A DNA stretch of 64,000 nt, from contig NZ_CP108025.1 of NCBI RefSeq assembly GCF_041435095.1, positions 5,332,001 to 5,396,000 on the forward strand, read 5' to 3'. Below are positions 1-8,405 of this stretch, piece by piece (the first letter of the stretch is position 1; each line of letters starts with the position of its first letter). A program made the position numbers and the translations under genes. This DNA comes from Kitasatospora sp. NBC_00315 (GTDB taxonomy: Bacteria > Actinomycetota > Actinomycetes > Streptomycetales > Streptomycetaceae). The notes under the pieces were generated by a model. That model was not told the DNA's origin and made no database searches. It saw only the letters and a list, made by a program, of their open reading frames with translations.

Positions 1-2
1 AC

Positions 3-500
3 CCGGCGCGCGGCGCGGTGGACAAGTTCCTCGCCGACTTCGCGGCCGAACTCCAGCACGACCCGGAGACGATCGCCCGGGTCGAGCGGGCCAAGGCCGA
101 GCTGCTCGCCCGCGACGAGGTGCGGGATCTGATCGCCTCCACCTGGGCCGCCGTGCGCTCCCTGGTGATGACCGCGGCCGAGGAGGAGGACAGCGAGCTG
201 CGCCTGCGCATCACCCGGGGCGTGCGCGACTTCGGCACCCGGATGGCGAGTGACGCCAAGCTCCGGGCCAAGGTGGACACCTGGCTGCAGGACGCCGCCC
301 AGTACCTCGTCGACACCTACCGGGACGAGATCACCTCGCTGATCTCCGAGACGGTGGCGGGCTGGGACGCCGACGACGCCTCGCGCAAGATCGAGGCGAA
401 CGTGGGGCGGGATCTCCAGTTCATCCGGATCAACGGCACCGTGGTCGGTGCCCTCGCCGGGCTGCTCATCCACACCGTGGCGGTGGCGCTCGGCGGCTGA
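3..500 (+). CDS. DUF445 family protein, C-terminal part
   Basis: The reading frame is already open at the window edge, so this is the 3' end of a larger gene. The visible ~165 residues are alpha-helical, rich in charged residues, and finish with a GRDLQFIRINGTVVGALAG stretch and one hydrophobic segment. That ending is typical of DUF445 (YjiN-like) membrane-associated proteins. The function of the family is not established. A GTG at 18 is in frame but is probably internal. The adenosine deaminase gene starts 59 bases downstream on the same strand. Confidence 0.75.
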   Translation, partial: PARGAVDKFLADFAAELQHDPETIARVERAKAELLARDEVRDLIASTWAAVRSLVMTAAEEEDSELRLRITRGVRDFGTRMASDAKLRAKVDTWLQDAAQYLVDTYRDEITSLISETVAGWDADDASRKIEANVGRDLQFIRINGTVVGALAGLLIHTVAVALGG

Positions 501-559
501 GCCCGTCCGGCGTAGCCTTGCAGCAACTCATGAGACGCGCGTAGAAAGAGAGCCCCACC

Positions 560-1603
560 GTGGTCCAGCCGGACGGGAAGAGCGGCATCGAGGCGTTCAT
601 CGCGGGCATGCCCAAGGCGGAACTGCACGTCCACCACGTGGGGTCGGCCTCGCCCCGGGTGGTCGCCGAACTGGCCGCCCGCCACACCGGGTCGAAGGTG
701 CCCACCGACCCGGCCGCCCTCGCCGAGTACTTCACCTTCACCGACTTCGGGCACTTCATCGAGGTGTACCTCAGCGTGGTGGACCTGATCCGCGACGCCG
801 AGGACGTCCGTGCGCTGACCTACGGCGTCGCCGAGGACATGGCCCGCCAGCGGATCCGCTACGCCGAGCTGACCGTCACGCCGTACTCCTCGGTCTCCCG
901 GGGGATCCCCGACGTGGCCTTCATGGAGGCCATCGAGGACGCCCGGAAGTCCGCCGAGAAGGATCTCGGCGTGGTGCTCCGCTGGTGCTTCGACATCCCC
1001 GGTGAGGCGGGTCTGGCCGCGGCCGAGGAGACCGCGCGGCTCGCGGTCGACCTCGCCCCCGAGGGCCTGGTCAGCTTCGGCCTCGGCGGCCCCGAGATCG
1101 GCGTCCCGCGCCCGCAGTTCAAGCCGTACTTCGACCGCGCGAGGGCGGTCGGCCTGCACAGCGTCCCGCACGCCGGTGAGACCACCGGACCGGAGACGGT
1201 CTGGGACGCCCTGCGGGTGCTCGGCGCCGAGCGGATCGGCCACGGCACCCAGGCCGTCAAGGACGCGGCGCTGGTGGACTGGCTCGGCGAGCACCGCATC
1301 CCGCTGGAGGTCTGCCCGACCTCCAACATCGCCACCCGCGCGGTGGAGCGGATGGAGGAGCACCCGATCCGGCAGATGGTCGACGCCGGACTGCTGGTCA
1401 CGGTCAACAGCGACGACCCGCCGATGTTCGGCACCGACCTGAACACCGAGTACGGCGTCGCCGCCCGGCTGCTCGGGCTCGACGAGGCGGGTGTCGCCGC
1501 GCTGGCGAAGAACTCCGTCGAGGCGTCCTTCCTCGACCAGGCCGGCAAGAAGCGGCTGACCGGCGAGATCGACACCTACCTGGCCGCCTGGGACCGCGGC
1601 TGA
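560..1603 (+). CDS. add: Adenosine deaminase
   Basis: This 347-residue metal-dependent amidohydrolase should convert adenosine to inosine in purine salvage in the cytoplasm. The zinc site is visible as HVH (His23, His25), HAGE (204-207), the GHG in ERIGHGTQ, and SDDPPMF with Asp285/Asp286. The N-terminal metal motif reads ELHVHHVGS instead of the usual ELHVHLEG, a variant I recall from Streptomyces paralogues, so the preferred substrate might be a modified adenosine. The GTG start follows a GAAAGAGAG purine stretch. The length is normal for the family. It is not obviously coupled to its neighbours. Confidence 0.9.
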   Translation: MVQPDGKSGIEAFIAGMPKAELHVHHVGSASPRVVAELAARHTGSKVPTDPAALAEYFTFTDFGHFIEVYLSVVDLIRDAEDVRALTYGVAEDMARQRIRYAELTVTPYSSVSRGIPDVAFMEAIEDARKSAEKDLGVVLRWCFDIPGEAGLAAAEETARLAVDLAPEGLVSFGLGGPEIGVPRPQFKPYFDRARAVGLHSVPHAGETTGPETVWDALRVLGAERIGHGTQAVKDAALVDWLGEHRIPLEVCPTSNIATRAVERMEEHPIRQMVDAGLLVTVNSDDPPMFGTDLNTEYGVAARLLGLDEAGVAALAKNSVEASFLDQAGKKRLTGEIDTYLAAWDRG

Positions 1604-1816
1604 CCCGTGGGCCGACCCGGCGGGGGCGGACCGGGTCCGGTCCGCCCCGCATCGGTCCGCCCCCACGCCGCCCCCCGCCGGTCCGCCCCCGCCCGGCCCC
1701 CCGCCGCGGGGCCGGGCGGTCCGGCGGCCACCCCGAGCGCCGAGCCGACCATATTGACGAACGGTCGTACCGCTGTTCAGGGCACAATCACGGGCAGACC
1801 ACGAAAGCAGGCCCCC

Positions 1817-2944
1817 GTGACACTCACGCCGACCCGTCTGACCCTTGACGACCTGTTCGCCGCCGCCGACCTGACCGCAGCCATCGAGGCCGGGCACGTC
1901 ACACGCAAGGCGCACCCGTCGCTGCCGATCTCGATCTACACCTACACACCGGTCTGTCAGTACGGGCACATCTGGACGCCCGTCACGATGCGGTGCCGCG
2001 GACTGATCGCCGACGACGCGAGTGGCGAGATCGTCGCCCTGCCCTTCCCGAAGATCTTCGTCACGGCCATGCACGGCCGGCACGACTTCGCGCCGACACT
2101 GCCCGGCGAGCCGTTCGAGGTCTTCGAGAAGGCGGACGGATCGCTGGCGATCGTGTTCCACCACGCCGGCCGGTGGCACGCCGCGTCGAAGGGGTCCTTC
2201 ATCTCCGAGCAGGCCCGGTGGGCGCAGCGGGTGCTCGACCGCGCCGACACCGGCGGGCTCGACGAGGGCGTGACCTACCTGGCCGAGGCGATCTATCCGG
2301 GCAACCGGATCGTCGTCGACTACGGGGCCCGCCAGGACCTGGTGCTGCTCGGCGCGTACCGCCCGGCCGACGGCACCGAGGTGGAGCTGTCGCAGGCCGC
2401 CGCGCACTGGGCGCCGATCGGTTCGGTGGTGCGTTCCTGGGGCTTCGGCTCGGACGTCCCGGAGCTGGAGGAGCGTGCCGCGGCGGACACCTCGATGGAC
2501 GGCGCACCGGTCGGCGGGACGCAGGAGGAGGGCTACGTCATCCGCTTCGCCTCCGGCGTCCGCGCGAAGCTGAAGCTGAGCGCGTACCTCGGGCTGCACC
2601 GCCTGTACACCGGCACCAACGAGCGGACGGTGTGGGAGGCGCTGGCGGCCGGCCGCGAGCCGGGCACGCTGTTCGACCGGGTGCCGGACGAGTTCCGGGA
2701 CTGGGTCGAGCAGATCGCAACCAGGCAGCGCGAGCAGGTCGCCGGGTTCGTCGCCGGGGTCGAGGCGGAGTTCGCCCGGATCCCGGCCGGCCTGGACCGC
2801 AAGGCGTTCGCGGCCGAGGCCGGGAGGGCCTCGCGCCCGGGGGCGATGTTCCGCCTGTACGACGGGCGGGACGTCCTCGACATGGCCTGGAGGTCCGTCA
2901 GGCCCCGTGGCGACGCGCCGTTCAAGACCGACGAGGAAGGCTGA
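1817..2944 (+). CDS. T4 Rnl1-like RNA ligase
   Basis: This is a 375-residue ATP-dependent RNA ligase of the T4 Rnl1 type; T4 Rnl1 is 374 residues. The nucleotidyl-transferase motif I is KADGS at 105-109, so Lys105 is the predicted AMP-accepting lysine. EGYVIRF and KLKLSAYL further on match motifs IV and V. I chose the GTG at 1817, where the conserved protein begins after an AGCAGG ribosome-binding site; the open frame upstream is low-complexity. A Pnkp-like end-healing enzyme follows after 3 bases, so the two are almost certainly co-translated. Known family role: sealing 3'-OH/5'-phosphate ends in broken RNA, classically tRNA cut by anticodon nucleases. The natural substrate here is unknown. 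Confidence 0.88.
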   Translation: MTLTPTRLTLDDLFAAADLTAAIEAGHVTRKAHPSLPISIYTYTPVCQYGHIWTPVTMRCRGLIADDASGEIVALPFPKIFVTAMHGRHDFAPTLPGEPFEVFEKADGSLAIVFHHAGRWHAASKGSFISEQARWAQRVLDRADTGGLDEGVTYLAEAIYPGNRIVVDYGARQDLVLLGAYRPADGTEVELSQAAAHWAPIGSVVRSWGFGSDVPELEERAAADTSMDGAPVGGTQEEGYVIRFASGVRAKLKLSAYLGLHRLYTGTNERTVWEALAAGREPGTLFDRVPDEFRDWVEQIATRQREQVAGFVAGVEAEFARIPAGLDRKAFAAEAGRASRPGAMFRLYDGRDVLDMAWRSVRPRGDAPFKTDEEG

Positions 2945-2947
2945 CCC

Positions 2948-3868
2948 GTGCCCACCGTGCACCTCACCACCGGCCTGCCCGCGTCCGGGAAGACCACCCG
3001 GGCCCTGCAGCTGCTGGCCGACTCCGGCGGCACCGTGCGCCGGGTCAACATGGACGACATCCGCGCGATGCTCGACGGCCACGGCGGCGGCCGGGGCACC
3101 TGGACCCACCGCCACGAGAAGACCGCGATGGCCGTTCAGGAGGCCGCGATCCTGGCCGCCGTCGGGGACGGCTTCGACGTGGTCGTCGACAACACCCACC
3201 TGACCGCGAGCATGGCCGGGCGGCTGAGGTCCGTCCTCGCCCAGGCCGAGGACATCACCTTCGTGGTCCACGACTTCACCGACGTCACCGTGGAGGAGTG
3301 CCTGGCCCGCGACGCGGCCCGGGCGAACCCGGTCGGCGAGGAGGTGATCCGCCGTCTGGACATGAAGCACCGCTCGGCCCGCAGGAGCGGCTGGCGGCTC
3401 ACCGCCGAGTGGATGTCGCAGACGCTCGCGGTCGAGCCCTACCGGCCCGTCGAGGGGCTGCCGTCCGCCGTGATGGTGGACATCGACGGGACCCTCGCGC
3501 TGAACGTCTCCCGGGGCCCGTACGACTTCACCCGCTGCGGCGAGGACGCCCTCAACGTCGCGGTGGCCGACGCGGTGCGGATGTACGGCGAGGCCGGCCA
3601 CCGGGTCGTGGTGCTCTCCGGGCGCAGCGAGGAGTTCCGGCCGCAGACCGAGAAGTGGCTGGCGGCGCACGGCGTGGCCTGGGACGAGCTGTGGATGCGT
3701 CCGGCCGGGGACACCCGCCGGGACGACGCGGTGAAGCTGGACCTCTTCGACGCGCACGTGCGCCACCGCTTCGCCGTCCGGGTCAGCCTGGACGACCGCG
3801 ACCGGGTGGTCGCGCTCTGGCGCCGGCTCGGCCTGCCGACGTTCCAGGTCAACTACGGGGACTTCTAG
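2948..3868 (+). CDS. T4 Pnkp-like polynucleotide 5'-kinase/3'-phosphatase
   Basis: This 306-residue protein has the same two-domain order and size as T4 Pnkp (301 residues). The N-terminal kinase has a P-loop, GLPASGKTT (9-17), and a DDIRAML segment. The C-terminal HAD-type phosphatase has DIDGT (178-182) with both catalytic aspartates. Such an enzyme removes 3' phosphates and phosphorylates 5'-OH ends, making RNA ends fit for ligation. It starts with GTG only 3 bases after the RNA ligase stop. A strong hairpin follows, so the pair ends here. The assignment rests on motifs and context; DNA ends could also be substrates. Confidence 0.88.
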   Translation: MPTVHLTTGLPASGKTTRALQLLADSGGTVRRVNMDDIRAMLDGHGGGRGTWTHRHEKTAMAVQEAAILAAVGDGFDVVVDNTHLTASMAGRLRSVLAQAEDITFVVHDFTDVTVEECLARDAARANPVGEEVIRRLDMKHRSARRSGWRLTAEWMSQTLAVEPYRPVEGLPSAVMVDIDGTLALNVSRGPYDFTRCGEDALNVAVADAVRMYGEAGHRVVVLSGRSEEFRPQTEKWLAAHGVAWDELWMRPAGDTRRDDAVKLDLFDAHVRHRFAVRVSLDDRDRVVALWRRLGLPTFQVNYGDF

Positions 3869-3871
3869 CAG

Positions 3872-3907
3872 CCGGGTGGCCGGCGGGCCCGCCCGCCGGC
3901 CACCCGG
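3872..3907. terminator. Bidirectional terminator hairpin
   Basis: A perfect 16-bp inverted repeat (3872-3887 with 3892-3907, loop CCCG) lies between the convergent RNA-repair pair and the yidC-like gene. There is no T-tract, as is common in high-GC actinobacteria. Confidence 0.8.
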
Positions 3908-3916
3908 ACAGCGGTC

Positions 3917-4630
3917 TCAGGCGGCGGCCGCGAGTGCCGCGGCCGGGGCCGTCGCGTCCCGGTGCAGCCAGGCCCGCTCGGCGGCGCTCCACGCGGTGGT
4001 GGTGACCAGGTAGAGCCCGGCCGCCAGCGGCACCAGCGCGGCGAACAGCACCGTGCCGAACGACAGGTACGGCATCAGGGCCGCCCCGGGTTGCGGGGTG
4101 GCGCCGGGGGCGGGCGCGGGGGCGGCGGCGATCGCGCGCCGCGCCCGGCGGAAGTTGGCGAGGCCCACCGCCGCGAGCGCCGCGTACAGCGCGCCGAACA
4201 CCAGCCACTGGGCGGCGCCGTGCGCGGCGCTCGCGTGCAGTCCGAGCGGCACCCCGAACGCGGTGTGGCCGAGCAGGTCGTTGGGTGTGGTGAACAGCCG
4301 GTACATCACCGAGAAGAACGGGATCTGCACCAGCATCGGCAGGCAGCCCGCGAACGGTGAGGCCTTCTCGCGCCGGTACAGCTCGGCGAGAGCCTCGCGC
4401 TGCTTCTCGGGCTCGCCCTTGAACCTCCGGTTGAGCTCGGCCACCTGCGGGGCGAGGCGGGTGCGGGACTTCTCGCCCCGGGCGGCGGCCCGGGCCAGCG
4501 GGTGCAGGGCGAGGCGGACGAGGACGGTGAACAGGACGATCGCGGCGGCGGTCGGGACCACCTGGGCGAGCGCGGAGACGAGGTCGTGCGCCAGGCGGAC
4601 GGCCGGGTCGAGAACGGCGAAGACGGACAT
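3917..4630 (-). CDS. YidC/Oxa1-family membrane insertase paralogue
   Basis: This 237-residue polytopic membrane protein carries the Oxa1 core. There is a hydrophobic N-terminal segment, the cytoplasmic helical hairpin (LAPQVAELNRRFKGEPEKQ, then ELYRREKASPFAGCLPML), and several later membrane spans with FFSVMYRLF. Members insert proteins into the cytoplasmic membrane. It is short and lacks the long tail of the main actinobacterial YidC, so it is more likely a second, accessory insertase. The ATG at 4630 is preceded by GGAGGG. A small DUF6412-like gene lies just upstream on the same strand, a pairing I recall from other Streptomyces. Confidence 0.82.
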   Translation of the reverse strand: MSVFAVLDPAVRLAHDLVSALAQVVPTAAAIVLFTVLVRLALHPLARAAARGEKSRTRLAPQVAELNRRFKGEPEKQREALAELYRREKASPFAGCLPMLVQIPFFSVMYRLFTTPNDLLGHTAFGVPLGLHASAAHGAAQWLVFGALYAALAAVGLANFRRARRAIAAAPAPAPGATPQPGAALMPYLSFGTVLFAALVPLAAGLYLVTTTAWSAAERAWLHRDATAPAAALAAAA

Positions 4631-4712
4631 GGTGAGGCGAGCCCTCCGGGGTCTCGTTGCGTGAGAGGTCGGCGGAGGACGGCCGCGCGGTGGCAGCGCC
4701 GGGGTGGGGGCG

Positions 4713-5006
4713 TTACGCGGCCGTCGGGGCCGCGCCCGGGGCCCTGGGACGTCGGCGGCCCCGGGCGTCCGGATCACGCTGCGGGAGGAAGGCGGTCCGG
4801 AAGGCGCGCCGGCGCAGTGTCGCGGCCCGCACGGTGGCGGGGGCGCGGGCTCCGAGCAGTCGCCCGGTCGCCAGGGCGCCGGCCGCCACGCCGGAGAGCA
4901 GGACCAGGGCGGCGGCGGCCGCCACGGCGGTCAGGCCGGCCGATCCGGTGAGCAGTTCGCCGGTGAGCAGGCGCAGCAGGCCGAGCAGGGTGGCGAGCAG
5001 TGTCAT
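4713..5006 (-). CDS. Small membrane protein, DUF6412-like
   Basis: This 97-residue protein has two closely spaced hydrophobic segments near the N-terminus (MTLLATLLGLLRLL and TAVAAAAALVLLSGVAAG). The arginine-rich tail includes RRRAFRTAFLPQRDPDARG. That layout matches the small DUF6412 proteins found beside YidC paralogues in actinomycetes. ATG 5006 was chosen because GGAGAGGGAC precedes it. It ends 82 bases before the insertase gene and is probably its operon partner, perhaps a substrate or helper. The function is unknown. Confidence 0.6.
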   Translation of the reverse strand: MTLLATLLGLLRLLTGELLTGSAGLTAVAAAAALVLLSGVAAGALATGRLLGARAPATVRAATLRRRAFRTAFLPQRDPDARGRRRPRAPGAAPTAA

Positions 5007-5149
5007 CGTCGTCCCTCTCCGGTCGGTGCGCGGGGCGGTTGCCGCCGCCGGTGACGATGGTACGGGTGCGGCGCGTCCTGGCAACAGCCGTTCGTCCCGG
5101 CCCGTGCGCGGGCGTAGCCATCGGTGCTACGCGGGGCTACCGTGGAGGG

Positions 5150-5431
5150 ATGAAGACGATTACCCAGCGGGAGTTCCGCAACAACTCCGCCGCGGTGATG
5201 GACGCGGTGGAGGCGGGTGAGACGTTCCACATCACCCGCAACGGCGTCGAGGTCGCCGAACTGCGTCCGGTCTCCGGCCGTCGGCGCCTGAGCGCGGAGG
5301 AGCTGGTGGCCCGGCACAGCAGGCTGCCGAAGGTCGATTACCAGCAGATGCGCAAGGAGAGCGAGGAGTACTTCGGCGCCGAGGACCTCCTCGGCGAGGA
5401 CGACGACCCGTTCACCCGCCGCCGTGGCTGA
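5150..5431 (+). CDS. Type II antitoxin, Phd/YefM family
   Basis: This 93-residue antitoxin begins MKTITQREFRNNSAAVMDAV, the classic Phd/YefM DNA-binding start, followed by AGETFHITRNGVEVAELRP. The acidic C-terminus (ESEEYFGAEDLL) should wrap the toxin. The ATG follows GGAGGG. The last 8 bases overlap the downstream PIN-domain toxin gene, so translation is coupled. The family normally represses its own promoter, here in the region 5085-5149. Confidence 0.88.
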   Translation: MKTITQREFRNNSAAVMDAVEAGETFHITRNGVEVAELRPVSGRRRLSAEELVARHSRLPKVDYQQMRKESEEYFGAEDLLGEDDDPFTRRRG

Positions 5432-5846
5432 ACGCCGACGGAGCCCCCGGCGCCGACCGGCCGGGGTGCTGGACACCTGTGTCTACATCGACCTGGCGTT
5501 GCTCGACCCGGCCGAGCTGCCGGCCGTCCCGGAGCTGACCGCGATCACCTTCGCCGAACTCCAGCAGGGTGTCGCGATGGCCCGGGACCCGCTGAGCCGG
5601 GCCGCCCGGCTCGAAGTGCTCGGCGCGGCGATGGCCGACTTCGACCCGCTGCCCTTCGACGGCGCGGCGTCCGCCCGCTACGGGACGCTGGTGGCGCTGA
5701 CGATCGCGGCGGGGCGCCAGCCGCGCCCGCGCCGGATCGACCTGATGATCGCGGCCGTCGCCTCCGCGAACGGCCTGCCGCTGTACACCCGCAACATCGC
5801 GGACTTCCGGGGCCTGGGCGCCGCCGTCGAGGTCATCGCGGTGTAG
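5424..5846 (+). CDS. vapC: VapC-type PIN-domain ribonuclease toxin
   Basis: This 140-residue PIN-domain protein has acidic metal-binding residues in LDTCVYID (Asp17), in TFAELQQG, and in RRIDLMIAAVA and TRNIADF near the C-terminus. VapC toxins cleave tRNA anticodon loops, rRNA or mRNA. It starts with GTG overlapping the antitoxin end by 8 bases. The stop overlaps the convergent oxidoreductase gene by 14 bases. The N-terminus is unusually arginine-rich (ERRRSPRRR), so the true start could lie a few codons later. Confidence 0.85.
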   Translation: MAERRRSPRRRPAGVLDTCVYIDLALLDPAELPAVPELTAITFAELQQGVAMARDPLSRAARLEVLGAAMADFDPLPFDGAASARYGTLVALTIAAGRQPRPRRIDLMIAAVASANGLPLYTRNIADFRGLGAAVEVIAV

Positions 5847-6939
5847 CGGCCGGGCCGCGCGGGGCCCGGGCATCCGGCCTGACCACCGTGCCGGTGGCGG
5901 CGGACGCGCGGGCCGCCTCCAGCACGGTCAGCGTCGTGACCGCGTCGCGGGGGTCGACCGGCGGCGGCGTGCCGGTGGCGAGCGCGGTGGCGACGCCCGC
6001 GTAGAAGGCGGGGTAGTCGCCCGGGTAGGTGGGGAGCGCCGCGGCCGACCCGTCGGTGCCGAAGGCGCCGTGGTGGGTCTCGGCGTCGGCGCCCCAGGGG
6101 TGGGTGCCGTCGGGCCGGCGGCCGGCCTTCAGGGCGTCCTCCTGCGGGTCCATGCCGAACTTCACGTACCCGGCCCGGTCGCCGAGGATCCGCAGGCGCG
6201 GTCCGGTCAGCGGGGTGATGGCGCTGGTCCACAGGTGGGAGCGGGTGCCGCCGGCGTGGGTGAGCGCGAGGAAGGAGTCGTCGTCGACCACCGCGCCGTC
6301 GCGGCGGGTGTCGATCTCGGCGTAGACCGTGTCGACCGGGCCGAACAGGGTGATCGCCTGGTCGACCAGGTGGCTGCCCAGGTCGTAGAGGGTGCCGCCG
6401 GCCTCGGCCGGGTCGGCCAGCTCGCGCCAGCCGGCCTTCGGCTTGGGCCGGAACCGTTCGAAGCGGGACTCGAAGCGGTGCACCCGGCCGAGGGCGCCGC
6501 TCTCGACCAGGTGGCGGGCGGTCAGGAAGTCGCCGTCCCAGCGGCGGTTCTGGAACACCGAGAGCAGTACCCCGCGGCTCTCGGCGTACTCGCAGAGCTC
6601 CAGGGCCGAGGCGGCGGTGGCGGCCAGCGGCTTGTCGACCACGGTGGCCAGTCCGGCCCGCACGGCGGCCCGCGCCAGCGGGACGTGGGTCCGGTTGGGG
6701 GAGGCGATGACGACCAGGTCCAGCGCCTCCGGGTCGGCCAGCAGCTGTTCGGGGGTGTCGACGGCGCGGGCGTCCGGATGATCGCGCCGCAGGTTCGCGC
6801 GGCGCTCGGGGTTGGCGGTGACCACCGCGTCCAGCCTCAGCCCCGGGGTGGTGGCGATGAGCGGAGCGTGGAAGGCGGAGCCGGCCAGGCCGTAACCGAC
6901 CAGGCCGACACGGAACGGGGTACGGAAGGCGGTGCTCAT
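5833..6939 (-). CDS. Gfo/Idh/MocA-family oxidoreductase
   Basis: This 368-residue NAD(P)-dependent sugar or polyol dehydrogenase has an N-terminal Rossmann fold with the GLVGYGLAGSAFH dinucleotide motif. VDKPLAA supplies the conserved EKP-like lysine, and the C-terminal half is the alpha/beta substrate domain (GTLYDLGSHLVDQA). The substrate cannot be told. I prefer the ATG at 6939 over one three codons upstream. The gene stands alone and converges on the toxin-antitoxin pair. Confidence 0.85.
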   Translation of the reverse strand: MSTAFRTPFRVGLVGYGLAGSAFHAPLIATTPGLRLDAVVTANPERRANLRRDHPDARAVDTPEQLLADPEALDLVVIASPNRTHVPLARAAVRAGLATVVDKPLAATAASALELCEYAESRGVLLSVFQNRRWDGDFLTARHLVESGALGRVHRFESRFERFRPKPKAGWRELADPAEAGGTLYDLGSHLVDQAITLFGPVDTVYAEIDTRRDGAVVDDDSFLALTHAGGTRSHLWTSAITPLTGPRLRILGDRAGYVKFGMDPQEDALKAGRRPDGTHPWGADAETHHGAFGTDGSAAALPTYPGDYPAFYAGVATALATGTPPPVDPRDAVTTLTVLEAARASAATGTVVRPDARAPRGPAATPR

Positions 6940-7015
6940 GACGCCCACTCAATCACGGCCCGCCCGCGCGGCCCGCTGTTGCGGGCCGCCCGGCGTTGCG
7001 GGCGGCCCCGGCCGT

Positions 7016-8083
7016 TCAGCGGGCGTGCGCGCCGCGGGTGCGCCGGCCCCGGCGCAGGACGGCCATGGTGGCGCCGGCCAGCAGGAAGGACGCCCCGACC
7101 GAGGCGAGCAGGCCCAGCGAGCGGGCGGAGCCGGTCTGGGCGAGGTTCCCGGTGCGGGCGGCCGGGCCTGCGGTGGCGGAGGGGCCGGTGGAGGTGGCTG
7201 CGGCGGCGGTGGTGGAGGGGACGGCGACGGCGGGCGCCGCCGCGGCGGCCGGGCCGCCGCCCGCTGCCGCCGGCGCATCCGCGGCGGCGGCAGGGCCGGT
7301 ACCGGTGGCCGGTGCCGCGGGGACGGTGGCGGTGGCCGGGAGGCCGGAGGCGATGGTGGCGGTGGTGGCGGGCGGGTGGGAGTGTCCGGCGCCGGTCGCC
7401 GCCGGGACGGCTGCGCTCCCGGGGGTGGCGCCGCTCCCGTCGAAGACCACGTCCGAGCAGGAGTAGAAGGCCTCCGGGCTGTCCGAGCGCTGCCAGATCG
7501 CGTAGACCAGCTGACGGCCGGTCCGCCCCGCCGGGATCCTGCCGGGCAGCAGGTAGGAGCCGTCGACGAGCTGGGGGTCGGTGACCGAGAGGAACGGCTG
7601 CGCGTCGAGGTCGGCCCAGGCCAGCGGCTTGGCCGGGTCGTGGCCGCGATTGGTGAGGAAGAGCTGGAAGGTGCCCTTGTGCGGGGCGGTCGCGCGGAAC
7701 CGGAAGGTGAAGTCGGCGCCCGCGGTGAGGTTGGTCGCGGGCCAGTCGGCGCGCGGCAGGTCCAGGCCCCGGAACATGTCGGTGCCGGCGCTGCACAGCT
7801 TCCCGTCCGGGATGATCTCGCGGTGCCGGCCGGCCGCGTCGCCGATCCGCAGGCTCATCCAGTCGTACAGCGCGGCGGTGCCGCCGGTGGCCACGGCGGC
7901 CCGGCAGGCGGCCGAGACGGGATGCTCCGGGCCCTCCAGATAGCAGCCCTCGACCCGGCTGAGCGGGTTCTGCATCGAACCGTGGGCGGTCGCGGTGCCG
8001 GCTCCGAGGGTGACGGACAGGGCGCAGCCGGCCAGGGCGGCGGCGAGGACGAGCGGGGTGGCGGGGATGCGGCGGGTGGGCAT
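7016..8083 (-). CDS. AA10 lytic polysaccharide monooxygenase with LAXTG anchor
   Basis: This 355-residue secreted copper enzyme should oxidise chitin or cellulose. After a Sec signal peptide ending ...GTATA, His34 becomes the mature N-terminus (HGSMQNP), the first ligand of the histidine brace; TAPHKGTFQLFL carries the second histidine. The domain runs to about residue 230. A long Ala/Thr/Pro linker follows, then LAQTG at 314-318, a hydrophobic span and an RRGRR tail, which is a class E sortase signal. So the enzyme is probably attached to the cell wall, unlike the usual freely secreted form. ATG follows an AGGAGTTCCTC-like site. Confidence 0.87.
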   Translation of the reverse strand: MPTRRIPATPLVLAAALAGCALSVTLGAGTATAHGSMQNPLSRVEGCYLEGPEHPVSAACRAAVATGGTAALYDWMSLRIGDAAGRHREIIPDGKLCSAGTDMFRGLDLPRADWPATNLTAGADFTFRFRATAPHKGTFQLFLTNRGHDPAKPLAWADLDAQPFLSVTDPQLVDGSYLLPGRIPAGRTGRQLVYAIWQRSDSPEAFYSCSDVVFDGSGATPGSAAVPAATGAGHSHPPATTATIASGLPATATVPAAPATGTGPAAAADAPAAAGGGPAAAAAPAVAVPSTTAAAATSTGPSATAGPAARTGNLAQTGSARSLGLLASVGASFLLAGATMAVLRRGRRTRGAHAR

Positions 8084-8405
8084 GGCGGAGGAACTCCTCT
8101 ACGGAGCGGGGGAGGGTTCTGTGCGCTTCACGTTAGCCCCGCGCGCACCTCCTACTGATGGGTGATCAGTTCGGTTAGGGGCCGCTTAAGGAGTCGTTGA
8201 GGCGGGTCCGCCGGGCAACCGGTACGTCCGGTGGGCGGTACGTACTCCCGTCGGCCAGGTGTGCGGATTAGGCTGTGCCCCGTTGGGGCAGCCAGCATCA
8301 CCCCCGGTCGTCCGGTGTTCCCGGCGGGAGTCCGGCCGGCGGGGTGCGCACCGGACACGCTGCGCAGTTTCGTACGACCACCGCAAGACTTCGGGAGACA
8401 CGCAC
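8084..8405. other. Divergent intergenic region
   Basis: About 320 bases lie between the monooxygenase and HAD gene starts. They must hold both promoters. A TTAGGCTGT-type -10 candidate faces the HAD gene near 8268. I see no DasR-like operator and no credible small gene. Confidence 0.5.

Noticed and set aside
317..3766. Very long open frame on the minus strand (over 1100 codons) opposite the adenosine deaminase and RNA-repair genes
   Set aside because: It is a mirror of GC-rich codons; its translation is Arg/Gly/Pro/Val-rich without family features, and four well-supported plus-strand genes cover the interval.
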